Position numbers and translations under genes: made by a program. From Rathayibacter sp. VKM Ac-2754 (GTDB lineage: Bacteria; Actinomycetota; Actinomycetes; Actinomycetales; Microbacteriaceae), in contig NZ_WUCC01000014.1 in NCBI RefSeq assembly GCF_009807095.1, positions 1-64,000 on the forward strand: DNA of 64,000 nucleotides, written 5' to 3'. The notes beneath the pieces are model-generated. The model was not told where the DNA came from. It did not search any database and worked only from the letters and a program-made list of their open reading frames with translations. Positions 19,555 to 30,621 of this stretch are shown here, one piece after another (position 1 is the first letter of the stretch; the number at the start of each line of letters is the position of its first letter).

Positions 19555-20112
19555 GTGATCAGCACCGCTGTGAACATCGCTGCGGGAGAAGGTGACGTTC
19601 CCGAGATCATCCTGATCCCGGAGTTCTACGACTTCTTCTGGTCGGGGGTGATCTTCCTCATCCTCCTGTTCTTCTTCTGGAAGCTGGTCCTGCCGCGCCT
19701 CCAGAAGCTCCTCGACGACCGCTCCGCGGCCATCGAGGGGAACATCGCGAAGGCGGACGAGGCTCAGCGTCAGGCTGAGGCAGCCCTCGAGAGGTACACC
19801 GCTCAGCTGGCCGAGGCTCGCGCCGAGGCCGGAGTGATCCGCGAGAAGGCGAACGCCGACGGCAACGCGATCGTGGCGGCGAAGAAGGAGCAGGCGCAGG
19901 TCGAGGCCGAGCGCATCCTCCAGAACGCGCACGCCCAGATCGAGGCCGACCGCCAGGCGGCCGTTGTCGCTCTGCGCTCCGAAGTCGGAACCCTCGCCAT
20001 CGACCTCGCCTCCGGCGTGATCGGCGAGAGCCTCAACGACGACGCGAAGGCGTCCGCGATCGTGGACCGCTTCCTCGCCGACCTCGAGGCCTCGGAGAAG
20101 GCGAGCAGCTGA
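19555..20112 (+). CDS. atpF: F1Fo ATP synthase subunit b
   Basis: The 185-residue peripheral-stalk protein has one membrane helix at residues about 28-48 (FWSGVIFLILLFFFWKLVLP) and then a long Ala/Glu-rich coiled coil. The coiled coil contains LDDRSAAIEGNIAKADEAQR. GTG start at 19555, two bases after atpE; GTG 19570 is an alternative. The stop overlaps atpH. Confidence 0.95.
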   Translation: MISTAVNIAAGEGDVPEIILIPEFYDFFWSGVIFLILLFFFWKLVLPRLQKLLDDRSAAIEGNIAKADEAQRQAEAALERYTAQLAEARAEAGVIREKANADGNAIVAAKKEQAQVEAERILQNAHAQIEADRQAAVVALRSEVGTLAIDLASGVIGESLNDDAKASAIVDRFLADLEASEKASS

Positions 20113-20906
20113 TGGGCAGCGCGTCAAGGCAGGCACTCGCATCGGCGAAGGCGGAGCTCTCCGCCCTCGGCGGTCAGGCGTCCCTCGACACGGCGCAGCA
20201 GCTCTTCGAGGCGGCTCGGGTCATCGACGGGCAGGCGCAGCTGCGCTCCGCCCTGTCCGACCCGAGCGCCGAGGCGGACCTCAAGCGTGCGCTCGTCGCC
20301 CGCGTGTTCGGTCCGTTCGGCGAGCCGGCCAAGCGCCTGCTCACCGTCGTGGTGGGTCACCGCTGGTCGAGCTCGAGCGACCTCGTCGCCGGGATCGAGG
20401 AGGTAGGGGTCCGTGCGATCGCCGCCTCCGCTCCCGCGGACGTCTCGCTCGAGACCGAGCTGCAGGCCTTCGGGGCCGTCGTGTCGTCGGACGCTCAGCT
20501 CGAGCTCGCGCTCGGCAGCAAGCTCGCCGCGGCCGACTCGAAGGTGGCGCTCGTGCAGCGGCTCCTCGAGGGCAAGGCCTCGGCCGAGACCCTCGCCATC
20601 CTCCGTCAGCTGATCGCGCACCCGCGCGGCCGGCGCATCCCCGAGCTCGTCCGCTTCGCCGCGGGCGTCGTGGCCGACCAGGGCGGATTCACCATCGCCA
20701 CGGTCTCGGTCGCCGCACCGCTCGCCCCCGGGCAGCTCGACCGGCTCCGCTCGGCGCTCTCGCGTCAGTACAGCCGACCGGTCTCCGTCAACGTGCTGGT
20801 CGACCCCTCCCTCCTGGGCGGGATGCGACTGCACGTCGGCGACGAGGTCATCGACGGGACCGTGTCCGCGCGGCTCTCCGACCTGAAGCTCCAGCTCGCG
20901 TCCTGA
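20112..20906 (+). CDS. atpH: F1Fo ATP synthase subunit delta
   Basis: The 264-residue protein links the peripheral stalk to the top of F1. Its length suits actinobacterial delta, longer than the about 180 residues of E. coli delta. The C-terminus [20 protein letters not shown] is the conserved delta/OSCP segment. ATG 20112 overlaps the atpF stop. A 112-base gap follows before atpA, with TATCCT near 20929 as a possible but weak internal promoter. Confidence 0.94.
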   Translation: MGSASRQALASAKAELSALGGQASLDTAQQLFEAARVIDGQAQLRSALSDPSAEADLKRALVARVFGPFGEPAKRLLTVVVGHRWSSSSDLVAGIEEVGVRAIAASAPADVSLETELQAFGAVVSSDAQLELALGSKLAAADSKVALVQRLLEGKASAETLAILRQLIAHPRGRRIPELVRFAAGVVADQGGFTIATVSVAAPLAPGQLDRLRSALSRQYSRPVSVNVLVDPSLLGGMRLHVGDEVIDGTVSARLSDLKLQLAS

Positions 20907-21018
20907 CGGGCGCACGTATCCTCAGGGAGCGGCTCGCGCCGCCTCCGACCCCCGCACCATCCAGGTCAGGCCCCGACGACCGCTTCGGCTCGCACGGACC
21001 CAACGAATAGGAATTCCC

Positions 21019-22656
21019 ATGGCAGATATCACCATCAGCCCGGATGAGATCCGCGACGCGCTGAAGGACTTCGTCTCGTCGTACGAGCCGGGCAAGGCCT
21101 CCACCACCGAGGTCGGCTACGTCATCGACGCCGCCGACGGCATCGCCCACGTCGAGGGCCTCCCCGGCGTCATGGCCAACGAGCTGATCCGCTTCTCGAA
21201 CGGCGTCCTGGGCCTCGCCCAGAACCTCGACGAGAACGAGATCGGCGTCGTCGTACTCGGAGAGTTCTCCGGCATCGAGGAGGGCATGGAGGTCACCCGC
21301 ACGGGCGAGGTCCTCTCGGTCCCCGTCGGAGACGGCTACCTCGGCCGCGTCGTCGACCCGCTCGGCAACCCGATCGACGGACTGGGCGACATCGCCTCCG
21401 AGGGTCGTCGCGCCCTCGAGCTCCAGGCGCCCGGCGTCATGTCGCGCAAGTCGGTCCACGAGCCGCTGCAGACCGGCATCAAGGCCATCGACGCGATGAT
21501 CCCCGTCGGCCGCGGCCAGCGTCAGCTGATCATCGGCGACCGCCAGACCGGCAAGACGGCCATCGCGATCGACACGATCATCAACCAGAAGGCCAACTGG
21601 GAGTCGGGCGACACCAACAAGCAGGTGCGCTGCATCTACGTCGCCATCGGCCAGAAGGGCTCGACCATCGCCTCGGTGAAGGGCGCGCTCGAGGACGCCG
21701 GAGCGATGGAGTACACGACGATCGTCGCGTCCCCCGCCTCCGACCCCGCCGGCTTCAAGTACCTCGCCCCCTACACCGGCTCGGCCATCGGCCAGCACTG
21801 GATGTACGGCGGCAAGCACGTCCTGATCATCTTCGACGACCTGTCGAAGCAGGCCGAGGCCTACCGCGCCGTGTCGCTCCTCCTGCGCCGCCCGCCGGGA
21901 CGCGAGGCGTACCCCGGCGACGTGTTCTACCTGCACTCCCGCCTGCTCGAGCGCTGCGCGAAGCTGTCGGACGAGCTCGGCGCCGGCTCGATGACGGGGC
22001 TTCCGATCATCGAGACCAAGGCGAACGACGTCTCGGCCTACATCCCGACCAACGTGATCTCTATCACCGACGGCCAGATCTTCCTCCAGTCCGACCTCTT
22101 CAACGCCAACCAGCGTCCGGCGGTCGACGTGGGAATCTCGGTCTCGCGAGTCGGCGGTGACGCCCAGGTCAAGTCGATCAAGAAGGTCTCGGGAACGCTG
22201 AAGCTCGAGCTGGCGCAGTACCGCTCGCTCGAGGCGTTCGCGATGTTCGCGTCCGACCTCGACGCCGCCTCGCGCCGTCAGCTCGCCCGCGGCGCCCGCC
22301 TGACCGAGCTGCTCAAGCAGCCGCAGTACTCGCCGTACCCCGTCGAGGAGCAGGTCGTCTCGATCTGGGCCGGAACGAACGGCAAGCTCGACGAGGTGCC
22401 CGTCTCGGACGTCCTGCGCTTCGAGCGCGAGCTGCTCGACTACCTGGGCCGCAACACCCAGGTTCTGAGCACCCTCCGCGACACCAACGTCCTCTCGGAC
22501 GACACGGTCGCCGAGCTGAACCGCGCCGTCGACGGCTTCAAGCTCGAGTTCCAGACGGGTGAGGGCAAGCCGCTCGCCTCCGTCGGACGCGAGGAGCACC
22601 AGGCGATCTCGGCTGACGAGGTCGGCCAGGAGAAGATCGTGAAGGGCCGCCGCTAA
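21019..22656 (+). CDS. atpA: F1Fo ATP synthase subunit alpha
   Basis: The 545-residue non-catalytic nucleotide-binding subunit has the P-loop GDRQTGKT at residues 173-180 (Lys179) and [17 protein letters not shown], the PROSITE ATPase alpha/beta signature. The ATG has AGGAA upstream. Length and domain order (beta-barrel, nucleotide domain, helical C-terminus) are normal, with a slightly extended C-terminus as in other actinobacteria. Confidence 0.98.
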   Translation: MADITISPDEIRDALKDFVSSYEPGKASTTEVGYVIDAADGIAHVEGLPGVMANELIRFSNGVLGLAQNLDENEIGVVVLGEFSGIEEGMEVTRTGEVLSVPVGDGYLGRVVDPLGNPIDGLGDIASEGRRALELQAPGVMSRKSVHEPLQTGIKAIDAMIPVGRGQRQLIIGDRQTGKTAIAIDTIINQKANWESGDTNKQVRCIYVAIGQKGSTIASVKGALEDAGAMEYTTIVASPASDPAGFKYLAPYTGSAIGQHWMYGGKHVLIIFDDLSKQAEAYRAVSLLLRRPPGREAYPGDVFYLHSRLLERCAKLSDELGAGSMTGLPIIETKANDVSAYIPTNVISITDGQIFLQSDLFNANQRPAVDVGISVSRVGGDAQVKSIKKVSGTLKLELAQYRSLEAFAMFASDLDAASRRQLARGARLTELLKQPQYSPYPVEEQVVSIWAGTNGKLDEVPVSDVLRFERELLDYLGRNTQVLSTLRDTNVLSDDTVAELNRAVDGFKLEFQTGEGKPLASVGREEHQAISADEVGQEKIVKGRR

Positions 22657-22703
22657 ACCAGCGGCACCCCCACGATTCGAGACACAAGGACTACAGGAGA
22701 CAC

Positions 22704-25143
<2,440 letters not shown>

Positions 25144-25145
25144 TC

Positions 25146-25409
25146 ATGGCCGGCACCCTGAAGGTCAGCGTCGTCTCCGCGAACGCGGAGGTGTGGGCCG
25201 GTGAGGCTCGTCAGCTCACCGCTCGCACGGTCGAGGGCGAGATCGGCATCCTGGCCGGTCACGAGCCTCTGCTCGCGATCCTCGCGTCCGGCGAGGTCCG
25301 GGTGACGACCGTGGACGGCACGCGCATCACCGCGCAGGCCGACGACGGTTTCCTCTCGGTCGAGAACGACGTCGTGACGGTCGTCGCCCGCGAGGCGGCA
25401 CTCGTCTGA
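25146..25409 (+). CDS. atpC: F1Fo ATP synthase subunit epsilon, beta-sandwich domain only
   Basis: The 87-residue protein contains just the N-terminal beta-sandwich (VEGEIGILAGHEPLLAILA). It ends at ARVAALV-like EAALV without the C-terminal helical hairpin that inhibits ATP hydrolysis in longer (120-140 residue) epsilon subunits. Short epsilon forms are known in some actinobacteria. The ATG follows atpD by two bases. It is the last gene of the operon, with a terminator 28 bases beyond its stop. Confidence 0.93.
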   Translation: MAGTLKVSVVSANAEVWAGEARQLTARTVEGEIGILAGHEPLLAILASGEVRVTTVDGTRITAQADDGFLSVENDVVTVVAREAALV

Positions 25410-25436
25410 ACCATCGCCGCGTTGAGCGGCATCCGG

Positions 25437-25471
25437 AGGGGCCGGGCGATCATCGCGATCGCCCGGCCCCT
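25437..25471 (+). terminator. Strong terminator hairpin of the atp operon
   Basis: A perfect 15-bp GC-rich inverted repeat (25437-25451 with 25457-25471) and 5-base loop ATCGC follow atpC. The downstream tract is C/T-rich rather than pure T, as often in high-GC genomes. Confidence 0.8.
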
Positions 25472-25503
25472 CCGTCGTCCGTCCCCACTCGAGAAGGAGT
25501 CCC

Positions 25504-26256
25504 GTGCACGTCCTGCTGCCGCCGTCGGAGACCAAGCGGAGCGGCGGCTCGACGCCGTTCGTGCTCGAGGAGCTGGCGTTCCCGGAGTTGACGGAGCGGC
25601 GGGGGCTGCTCCGCGACGCCCTCGTCGAGCTCTCCCGCGACAGGGAGGCGTCGGCGCGCGCCCTCAAGCTCGGGCCGAGGCAGCTCGAGGAGATCGATCG
25701 GAACGCGGCGCTGACGGCACCGGTCGGGATGGCGGCGGTCGATCGCTTCGACGGGGTGCTCTTCGACGCGCTCGACGCGGGGTCGCTCGACGCCGAAGCG
25801 CGGGAGGCGCTCGGCCGGACCGTCCTCATCCAGTCGGCGCTGTGGGGGCCTGTCGGCGCGCTCGACGAGATCCCCGCGTACCGGCTCTCGCACGACTCGC
25901 GGATCCCCGGCTTCCCGCTGAAGCGCTGGTGGTCGCAGCCGGCCGCGGCCGTGCTCGCGGGTCTGGGCGGTCTCGTCCTGGATCTGAGGAGCGAGGCGTA
26001 CGCCGCGCTCGGGCCGCTCGTCGCCGGGGAGGACCGCCGATTCGTGCGGGTGCGCTCGCGGGATGCTTCGGGGACGCTGCGGAATCTCAATCACTTCAAC
26101 AAGCAGGGCAAGGGGCGATTCGTGCGAGCGCTCGTCGAGGACGGCGTGCAGACCGACTCGCTCGGGGAGCTCGCGGACTGGGCTCGAGGGCGCGGCTTCG
26201 AGCTGGCTCCGAACCGCGAGAGCGGCGAGCTCGACCTGGTGGTGCGCGAGGGCTGA
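25504..26256 (+). CDS. yaaA: YaaA family peroxide-stress protein (DUF328)
   Basis: The 250-residue protein starts VHVLLPPSETKRSGG, the family signature. It has LIQSALWGPVGALDEIPAYR and ends with RNLNHFNKQGKGRFVRAL, matching the conserved N-H-x-x-K-x-x-K-G region of YaaA. In E. coli YaaA lowers free iron and limits DNA damage under peroxide. GTG 25504 has GAGAAGGAG upstream. It is convergent with tag, leaving only four bases between stops. Confidence 0.9.
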   Translation: MHVLLPPSETKRSGGSTPFVLEELAFPELTERRGLLRDALVELSRDREASARALKLGPRQLEEIDRNAALTAPVGMAAVDRFDGVLFDALDAGSLDAEAREALGRTVLIQSALWGPVGALDEIPAYRLSHDSRIPGFPLKRWWSQPAAAVLAGLGGLVLDLRSEAYAALGPLVAGEDRRFVRVRSRDASGTLRNLNHFNKQGKGRFVRALVEDGVQTDSLGELADWARGRGFELAPNRESGELDLVVREG

Positions 26257-26260
26257 CGGC

Positions 26261-26851
26261 TCACGCCGCTCTGAAGCACCCCGCGAGATGGTCGTCGACG
26301 ACGCCGGCCGACTGCAGCAGCGCGTACATCGTGGTGGGCCCGACGTAGCGGAAGCCGGCGGCGCGGAGGGCCTTCGACAGTGCCAGCGAGGCCGGGGTCG
26401 ACGTCGGGATGTCGGCGAATGCCCTCGGCGCGACCGGGGCCGGGTCGTGGAACGACCAGACGAGCCGGTCGATCGCGTCCGCCCCGTCGCGGGCCTCGAG
26501 AGCGAGTGCCGCACGCGCGTTGTCGATGGTCGCCAGGATCTTGGCTCGGTTGCGGATGATGCCGGTGTCGTCCATGAGCCGGTCGACGTCCTCGTCGTCC
26601 ATCTTCGAGACGGCCTCGAGGTCGAAGCCGTGGAACACCTCCCGGAAGCGGGGGCGCTTGCGCAGGATCGTGATCCACGACAGGCCGGACTGGAAGCCCT
26701 CGAGGCAGATCTTCTCGAAGAGCGGGCGATCGCCGTGGAGCGGGACGCCCCACTCCTCGTCGTGGTAGCGCCGGTACTCCGGGTCGGCTCCGCTCCAGGC
26801 GCACCGGACGCGTCCGTCGTCTCCTGCGACGAGACCGTCAGGCGCCGTCAT
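26261..26851 (-). CDS. tag: DNA-3-methyladenine glycosylase I
   Basis: The enzyme removes 3-methyladenine from DNA. The 196-residue protein has CAWSGADPEYRRYHDEEWGV with zinc ligands Cys17 and His30. It also has CLEGFQSGLSWITILRKRP and the C-terminal pair in DDHLAGCF that completes the zinc site. ATG 26851 overlaps the stop of ogt (ATGA), so the two repair genes are translationally coupled. Confidence 0.95.
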   Translation of the reverse strand: MTAPDGLVAGDDGRVRCAWSGADPEYRRYHDEEWGVPLHGDRPLFEKICLEGFQSGLSWITILRKRPRFREVFHGFDLEAVSKMDDEDVDRLMDDTGIIRNRAKILATIDNARAALALEARDGADAIDRLVWSFHDPAPVAPRAFADIPTSTPASLALSKALRAAGFRYVGPTTMYALLQSAGVVDDHLAGCFRAA

Positions 26852-27342
26852 CGGTGCGCGATCCCCTCGTGATCGAGCAGCCAGGCCTTCGTGGCGATGC
26901 CCTCGCCGGCGCTGAAGCCGGTGATCCGGCCGTCGCCCGCCAGCACCCGGTGGCAGCCCACGATGATCGGGATCGGATTCGCTCCGACCGCGCCTCCGAT
27001 CGGACGCCCCGAGCGGAGCCGCCCGGTCGCCTGGCCGAGTGCTCCGTAAGAGGTGATCTCTCCCCAGGCGATGCGCTGCAGCTCCTCCCAGATCTCGAGC
27101 TGGAACGGCGTTCCCCGGAGGACGATCGGCAGATCGAAGCGACGGCGTTCGCCCGCGAAGTACTCGGCGAGCTGGTGTGCGGCCGTCTCGAGGATCGGCG
27201 CCTCGCTCTCCGGCAGGTGGTCGTGGGGGAGCACGCCGCCGCTCTCGATGAACAGCGACACGATGGCGTCGCCGTCGCTGCCGATCTCGATGCGGCCGAG
27301 CGGGCTGTCGACGCGACGGACGTGGAGGGGAGTCGTTCTCAT
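26848..27342 (-). CDS. ogt: Methylated-DNA-protein-cysteine S-methyltransferase
   Basis: This suicide repair protein removes O6-alkyl groups from guanine. The 164-residue protein has GTPFQLEIWEELQRIAWGEI (recognition helix region). The active site is PIIVGCHRVLAGDG, with Gly where PCHR is usual, then ITGFSAGEGIATK. ATG 27342 is chosen over 27369 because the box TACTCT lies exactly six bases upstream, indicating a leaderless transcript. It forms an alkylation-repair operon with tag. Confidence 0.92.
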   Translation of the reverse strand: MRTTPLHVRRVDSPLGRIEIGSDGDAIVSLFIESGGVLPHDHLPESEAPILETAAHQLAEYFAGERRRFDLPIVLRGTPFQLEIWEELQRIAWGEITSYGALGQATGRLRSGRPIGGAVGANPIPIIVGCHRVLAGDGRITGFSAGEGIATKAWLLDHEGIAHR

Positions 27343-27348
27343 GCTTCG

Positions 27349-27354
27349 AGAGTA
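27349..27354 (-). promoter_or_regulatory. Leaderless-type promoter of ogt-tag
   Basis: TACTCT read on the minus strand ends six bases before ATG 27342. It supports the shorter ogt start. Confidence 0.6.
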
Positions 27355-27527
27355 TCGACGGTCCCTCACCCCCTCTCGCGGGAATCGGACATCGGTGCAG
27401 AGGCCGGGTGCATTGCGGTCTGGGGAGGAGCGAGGCGTGCGCGCGGTCCGATTCCTCCACAGGGCCGGATCGCTCGATCTCTCTCCCGATAGGAGGGATG
27501 ACCCCGCGACGCGGTCCGCTTCAGCAG

Positions 27528-27533
27528 CACGAT
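27528..27533 (+). promoter_or_regulatory. Leaderless-type promoter of the DUF4192 gene
   Basis: CACGAT ends six bases before ATG 27540. AGGAGGG at 27491-27497 touches another in-frame ATG (27498) too closely to work as a Shine-Dalgarno for it. Confidence 0.4.
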
Positions 27534-27539
27534 CTCGGC

Positions 27540-28442
27540 ATGACCCTCACAGCACTCGCACCCCACCGCACCCACCACAGCGTCCTCGCCGCCATCCCGG
27601 ATCTCGTCGGCTTCGCGCCCCGCGAGAGTCTGGTCCTCGTTCCCTTCCGGGGCGGCAGAGCGACGGGAGCGCTCCGCTTCGACCTCCCCGAGGGCGATGC
27701 GACGACCTGCGCTCGGGCGTTCCTCGGTGCGCTCGGCCGCTTCGGTCGTGCGGAGTCCGTCGTCGCCGTCCTCTACCGAGATCGCGTCGCCGCGCCGTCC
27801 GACCACGCGTTCGCCGACGCCCTCGCCTCCGCGGCTCGACACGTGCGGATCGACGCGTTCGACGTGGTGATCGTGTCGGGATCGCCCGGTGGTCAGCGCA
27901 GTCGACCGCCCGTGCAGGCGGGGCCGCGCGAGGGCACGGAACGACAGCTGCTCCCGGACGTCCCCCGGGACGACGTCCTCGCCGTCGGCGCGCAGGTCGA
28001 CGCGCTGCTCGACCGGCATCCGCGCGCGGAGCTGCCCGCACCCGTCCGAGCGAGTGTGGACGCGCTGCTCCGACGTGCGGCAGCGGGGAGTCGCGGTGAG
28101 CTGCGGCACGCCGCCCTCGCCGCGCTCATCGTCTGCGCGCAGAGGCCCGGATGGTGCCGGCATGCGCTCCGGATCGTCTCCGCCGGCACCCGGACGCCAT
28201 CCGGCGAGCTGCTGGCGCTCGTCGGTGCCGCCGCGGTGTCAGCACCCGCGACCGAGCGCGTGCCCGTGCTCGTCGTGTTCGCGTCCCTGTCGTGGGCGGC
28301 AGGCCGACGCGACGATGCCGTCCGCCTGGCCGCGTGGGCGGCTCGCTCCGATCCGCACGACCCCGATGCCCGAGCACTGGTCTGCGCTCTGCAGCAGTCG
28401 GCGGAGGCGCCGTGGCGGAGCAGCGCGGACCGCGCCGCGTGA
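27540..28442 (+). CDS. DUF4192 family protein
   Basis: The 300-residue protein starts in the DUF4192 way: AAIPDLVGFAPRESLVLVPF, then FVG-like ALGRFGRAESVVAVLYRD. The C-terminal half is helical and TPR-like (SWAAGRRDDAVRLAAWAARS). No signal peptide or membrane segment. DUF4192 proteins are actinobacterial and uncharacterised; no function is proposed. The start at 27540 rests on the promoter spacing; 27498 is the alternative. Confidence 0.75.
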   Translation: MTLTALAPHRTHHSVLAAIPDLVGFAPRESLVLVPFRGGRATGALRFDLPEGDATTCARAFLGALGRFGRAESVVAVLYRDRVAAPSDHAFADALASAARHVRIDAFDVVIVSGSPGGQRSRPPVQAGPREGTERQLLPDVPRDDVLAVGAQVDALLDRHPRAELPAPVRASVDALLRRAAAGSRGELRHAALAALIVCAQRPGWCRHALRIVSAGTRTPSGELLALVGAAAVSAPATERVPVLVVFASLSWAAGRRDDAVRLAAWAARSDPHDPDARALVCALQQSAEAPWRSSADRAA

Positions 28443-28462
28443 CTCCGCCACGGGCCGTCGCG

Positions 28463-29905
28463 TCAGAGTCGCGCCCAGGCCTCGGTCAGGACGCCGCGGA
28501 GGATCTGCTCGATCTCGTCGAACTCCTTCGGCCCGATCGTGAGCGGAGGCGCGAGCTGCACGACGGGGTCGCCGCGGTCGTCGGCCCGGCAGTAGAGCCC
28601 GGCGTCGAACAGTGCCTTCGACATGAATCCGCGGAGCAGGCGCTCGGACTCGTCGTCGTCGAACGTCTCCTTCGTAGCCTTGTCCTTGACGAGCTCGATC
28701 CCGAAGAAGTAGCCCGCACCGCGGACGTCGCCGACGATCGGCAGGTCGAGCAGCTTCTCGAGAGTCGAGCGGAAGATCGGCGAGTTCTCGCGGACGCGCT
28801 CGTTGAGCTTCTCCTCCTCGAAGATGTCGAGGTTCTCGAGCGCGACCGCCGCCGAGACGGGGTGGCCGCCGAAGGTGTAGCCGTGCGGGAAGGACGCCTG
28901 GCCGTGGCGGAACGGCTCGTAGATGCGGTCGCTGATGATCGTGGCGCCGATGGGGGAGTAGCCGCTGGTCATCCCCTTCGCGCAGGTGATCATGTCGGGC
29001 ACGTAGCCGTACTCGTCGCAGGCGAACATGTGGCCGATGCGCCCGAAGGCGCAGATGACCTCGTCCGAGACGAGCAGGACGTCGTGGCGATTGCAGATCT
29101 CGCGGACCCGCTGGAAGTAGCCGGGAGGCGGCGGGAAGCAGCCGCCGGAGTTCTGCACCGGCTCGAGGAACACGGCGGCGACCGTCTCGGGCCCCTCGAA
29201 CTCGATCATCTCCTCGATGCGGTCGGCAGCCCAGACGCCGAACGCCTCGAGGTCGTCGCCGTGCTCCGGCGCCCGGTAGAAGTTGGTGTTCGGCACGCGG
29301 AACCCGCCGGGGACGATGGGCTCGAACATCGCCTTCATCGCCGGGATGCCGGTGATGGCCAGCGCGCCCTGCGGGGTGCCGTGGTAGGCGACGGAGCGGG
29401 AGATGACCTTGTGCTTGCCCGGCTTGCCCTGGAGCTTCCAGAAGTGCTTCGCCAGCTTGAAGGCGGTCTCGACCGCCTCGCCTCCGCCGGTGGAGAAGAA
29501 GACGCGATTGAGATCGCCGGGCGCGTAGTCGGCGAGACGGTCGGCGAGCTCGATCGCCGAGGGCGTGGCGTACGACCAGAGGGGGAAGAACGAGAGCTCG
29601 GCGGCCTGCTTGGCCGCGGCCTCCGCGAGTCGGCGGCGCCCGTGCCCGGCATTCACGACGAAGAGGCCCGAGAGGCCGTCGAAGTACTTGCGCCCGGTGC
29701 TGTCCCAGATGTGGTGGCCCTCGCCCTTGGTGATGATCGGCACTCCGGCGCCGGAGTCCATCACCGACTGGCGGGTGAAGTGCATCCAGAGGTGGTCCTT
29801 CGCCTTCTGCTGGAGGGCGGAGTCGTCGATGCCCGCGGGTGCCTCGGCGCCGGTCACCGTCTCTCCGGTCTCGAGTCCGGCGGTCGAAAAAGCTGTATCG
29901 GTCAT
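28463..29905 (-). CDS. Class III aminotransferase, putrescine/omega-amino-acid type
   Basis: The 480-residue PLP enzyme has FFSTGGGEAVETAFKLAKHF for cofactor phosphate binding, LLVSDEVICAFGRIGHMF with the PLP aspartate, and MITCAKGMTSGYSPIGA with the Schiff-base lysine. The start of the core, HLWMHFTRQSVMDSGAGVPI, resembles putrescine/diamine-pyruvate aminotransferases (SpuC-like). It follows a divergent-type Lrp regulator gene by three bases in the same operon and lies a few kilobases from potDABC. Polyamine catabolism is therefore inferred; other omega-amines remain possible. Confidence 0.82.
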   Translation of the reverse strand: MTDTAFSTAGLETGETVTGAEAPAGIDDSALQQKAKDHLWMHFTRQSVMDSGAGVPIITKGEGHHIWDSTGRKYFDGLSGLFVVNAGHGRRRLAEAAAKQAAELSFFPLWSYATPSAIELADRLADYAPGDLNRVFFSTGGGEAVETAFKLAKHFWKLQGKPGKHKVISRSVAYHGTPQGALAITGIPAMKAMFEPIVPGGFRVPNTNFYRAPEHGDDLEAFGVWAADRIEEMIEFEGPETVAAVFLEPVQNSGGCFPPPPGYFQRVREICNRHDVLLVSDEVICAFGRIGHMFACDEYGYVPDMITCAKGMTSGYSPIGATIISDRIYEPFRHGQASFPHGYTFGGHPVSAAVALENLDIFEEEKLNERVRENSPIFRSTLEKLLDLPIVGDVRGAGYFFGIELVKDKATKETFDDDESERLLRGFMSKALFDAGLYCRADDRGDPVVQLAPPLTIGPKEFDEIEQILRGVLTEAWARL

Positions 29906-29908
29906 TGG

Positions 29909-30388
29909 TTACCGCGTTCCCCAGTTGTAGAACTGCTTGTGGAGTTTGAGATAGACGAAGGTCTCGGTCGACAGCACGCCCGGCAGCGAGCGGATCTCCT
30001 GGTTGAGCAGAGCGATCAGGTCGTCGTCGTTCTCGCAGACGACCTCGGCGAGGATGTCGAACGTGCCGGCGGTGAGGACGACGTAGTCGACAGCCGGGAT
30101 CGCGGCCAGTCGATCCGCGACGTCCCGGGTGTCGCCCGTGACGCGCACTCCGATCATCGCCTGCCGGTAGAAGCCGAGCTGCATGGGGTCGGTCACCGCG
30201 ACGATCTGCATGACTCCCGACTCGGTGAGCTTCTGCACGCGCTGGCGCACCGCGGCCTCGCTGAGGCCGACCGCCTTCCCGATCTCGGCGTACGAACGGC
30301 GTCCATCGGCCTGCAGCTGCTCGATGATCGCCTTCGACACGTCGTCGAGCTGGATCGGGCGCTGAGAAGGAGGGCGGGAGGGGGTCAT
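29909..30388 (-). CDS. Lrp/AsnC family transcriptional regulator
   Basis: The 159-residue protein has an N-terminal winged helix-turn-helix (KAIIEQLQADGRRSYAEIGK, AVGLSEAAVRQRVQKL). The C-terminal RAM effector domain has DYVVLTAGTFDILAEVVCEN. It is cotranscribed with the downstream class III aminotransferase and probably controls it in response to an amino acid or polyamine-derived ligand. The ATG lies six bases after CAGAAT, a leaderless-type arrangement. Confidence 0.92.
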   Translation of the reverse strand: MTPSRPPSQRPIQLDDVSKAIIEQLQADGRRSYAEIGKAVGLSEAAVRQRVQKLTESGVMQIVAVTDPMQLGFYRQAMIGVRVTGDTRDVADRLAAIPAVDYVVLTAGTFDILAEVVCENDDDLIALLNQEIRSLPGVLSTETFVYLKLHKQFYNWGTR

Positions 30389-30394
30389 GCGAGG

Positions 30395-30400
30395 ATTCTG
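30395..30400 (-). promoter_or_regulatory. Leaderless-type promoter of the lrp-aminotransferase operon
   Basis: CAGAAT on the minus strand ends six bases before ATG 30388. Confidence 0.45.
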
Positions 30401-30561
30401 ACAGTCCCACAGGGGCTGGGCAAGTGAATCCGTACACTCCGGGGTCGCGCGGAGCTGTATTCCACCGTCACGAGACGGGCGGGCCGAGGCGGGCCTCCTC
30501 GGGGCGGACGCCGCTCGAGGCGACCGCGTGTCCCGTCGGCCGGGCGCGGTCGCCGAGCCGT

Positions 30562-30567
30562 TACCAT
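30562..30567 (+). promoter_or_regulatory. Probable -10 box of the PP2C-FHA-ATPase unit
   Basis: TACCAT lies 54 bases before ATG 30622. The transcript would have a short leader carrying the Shine-Dalgarno AGGAG at 30612-30616. Confidence 0.4.
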
Positions 30568-30621
30568 CGGAAGGTTCGTCCGGCCCCGAGGTGCGGAGCC
30601 GAGGTGAGGCGAGGAGTCGCG

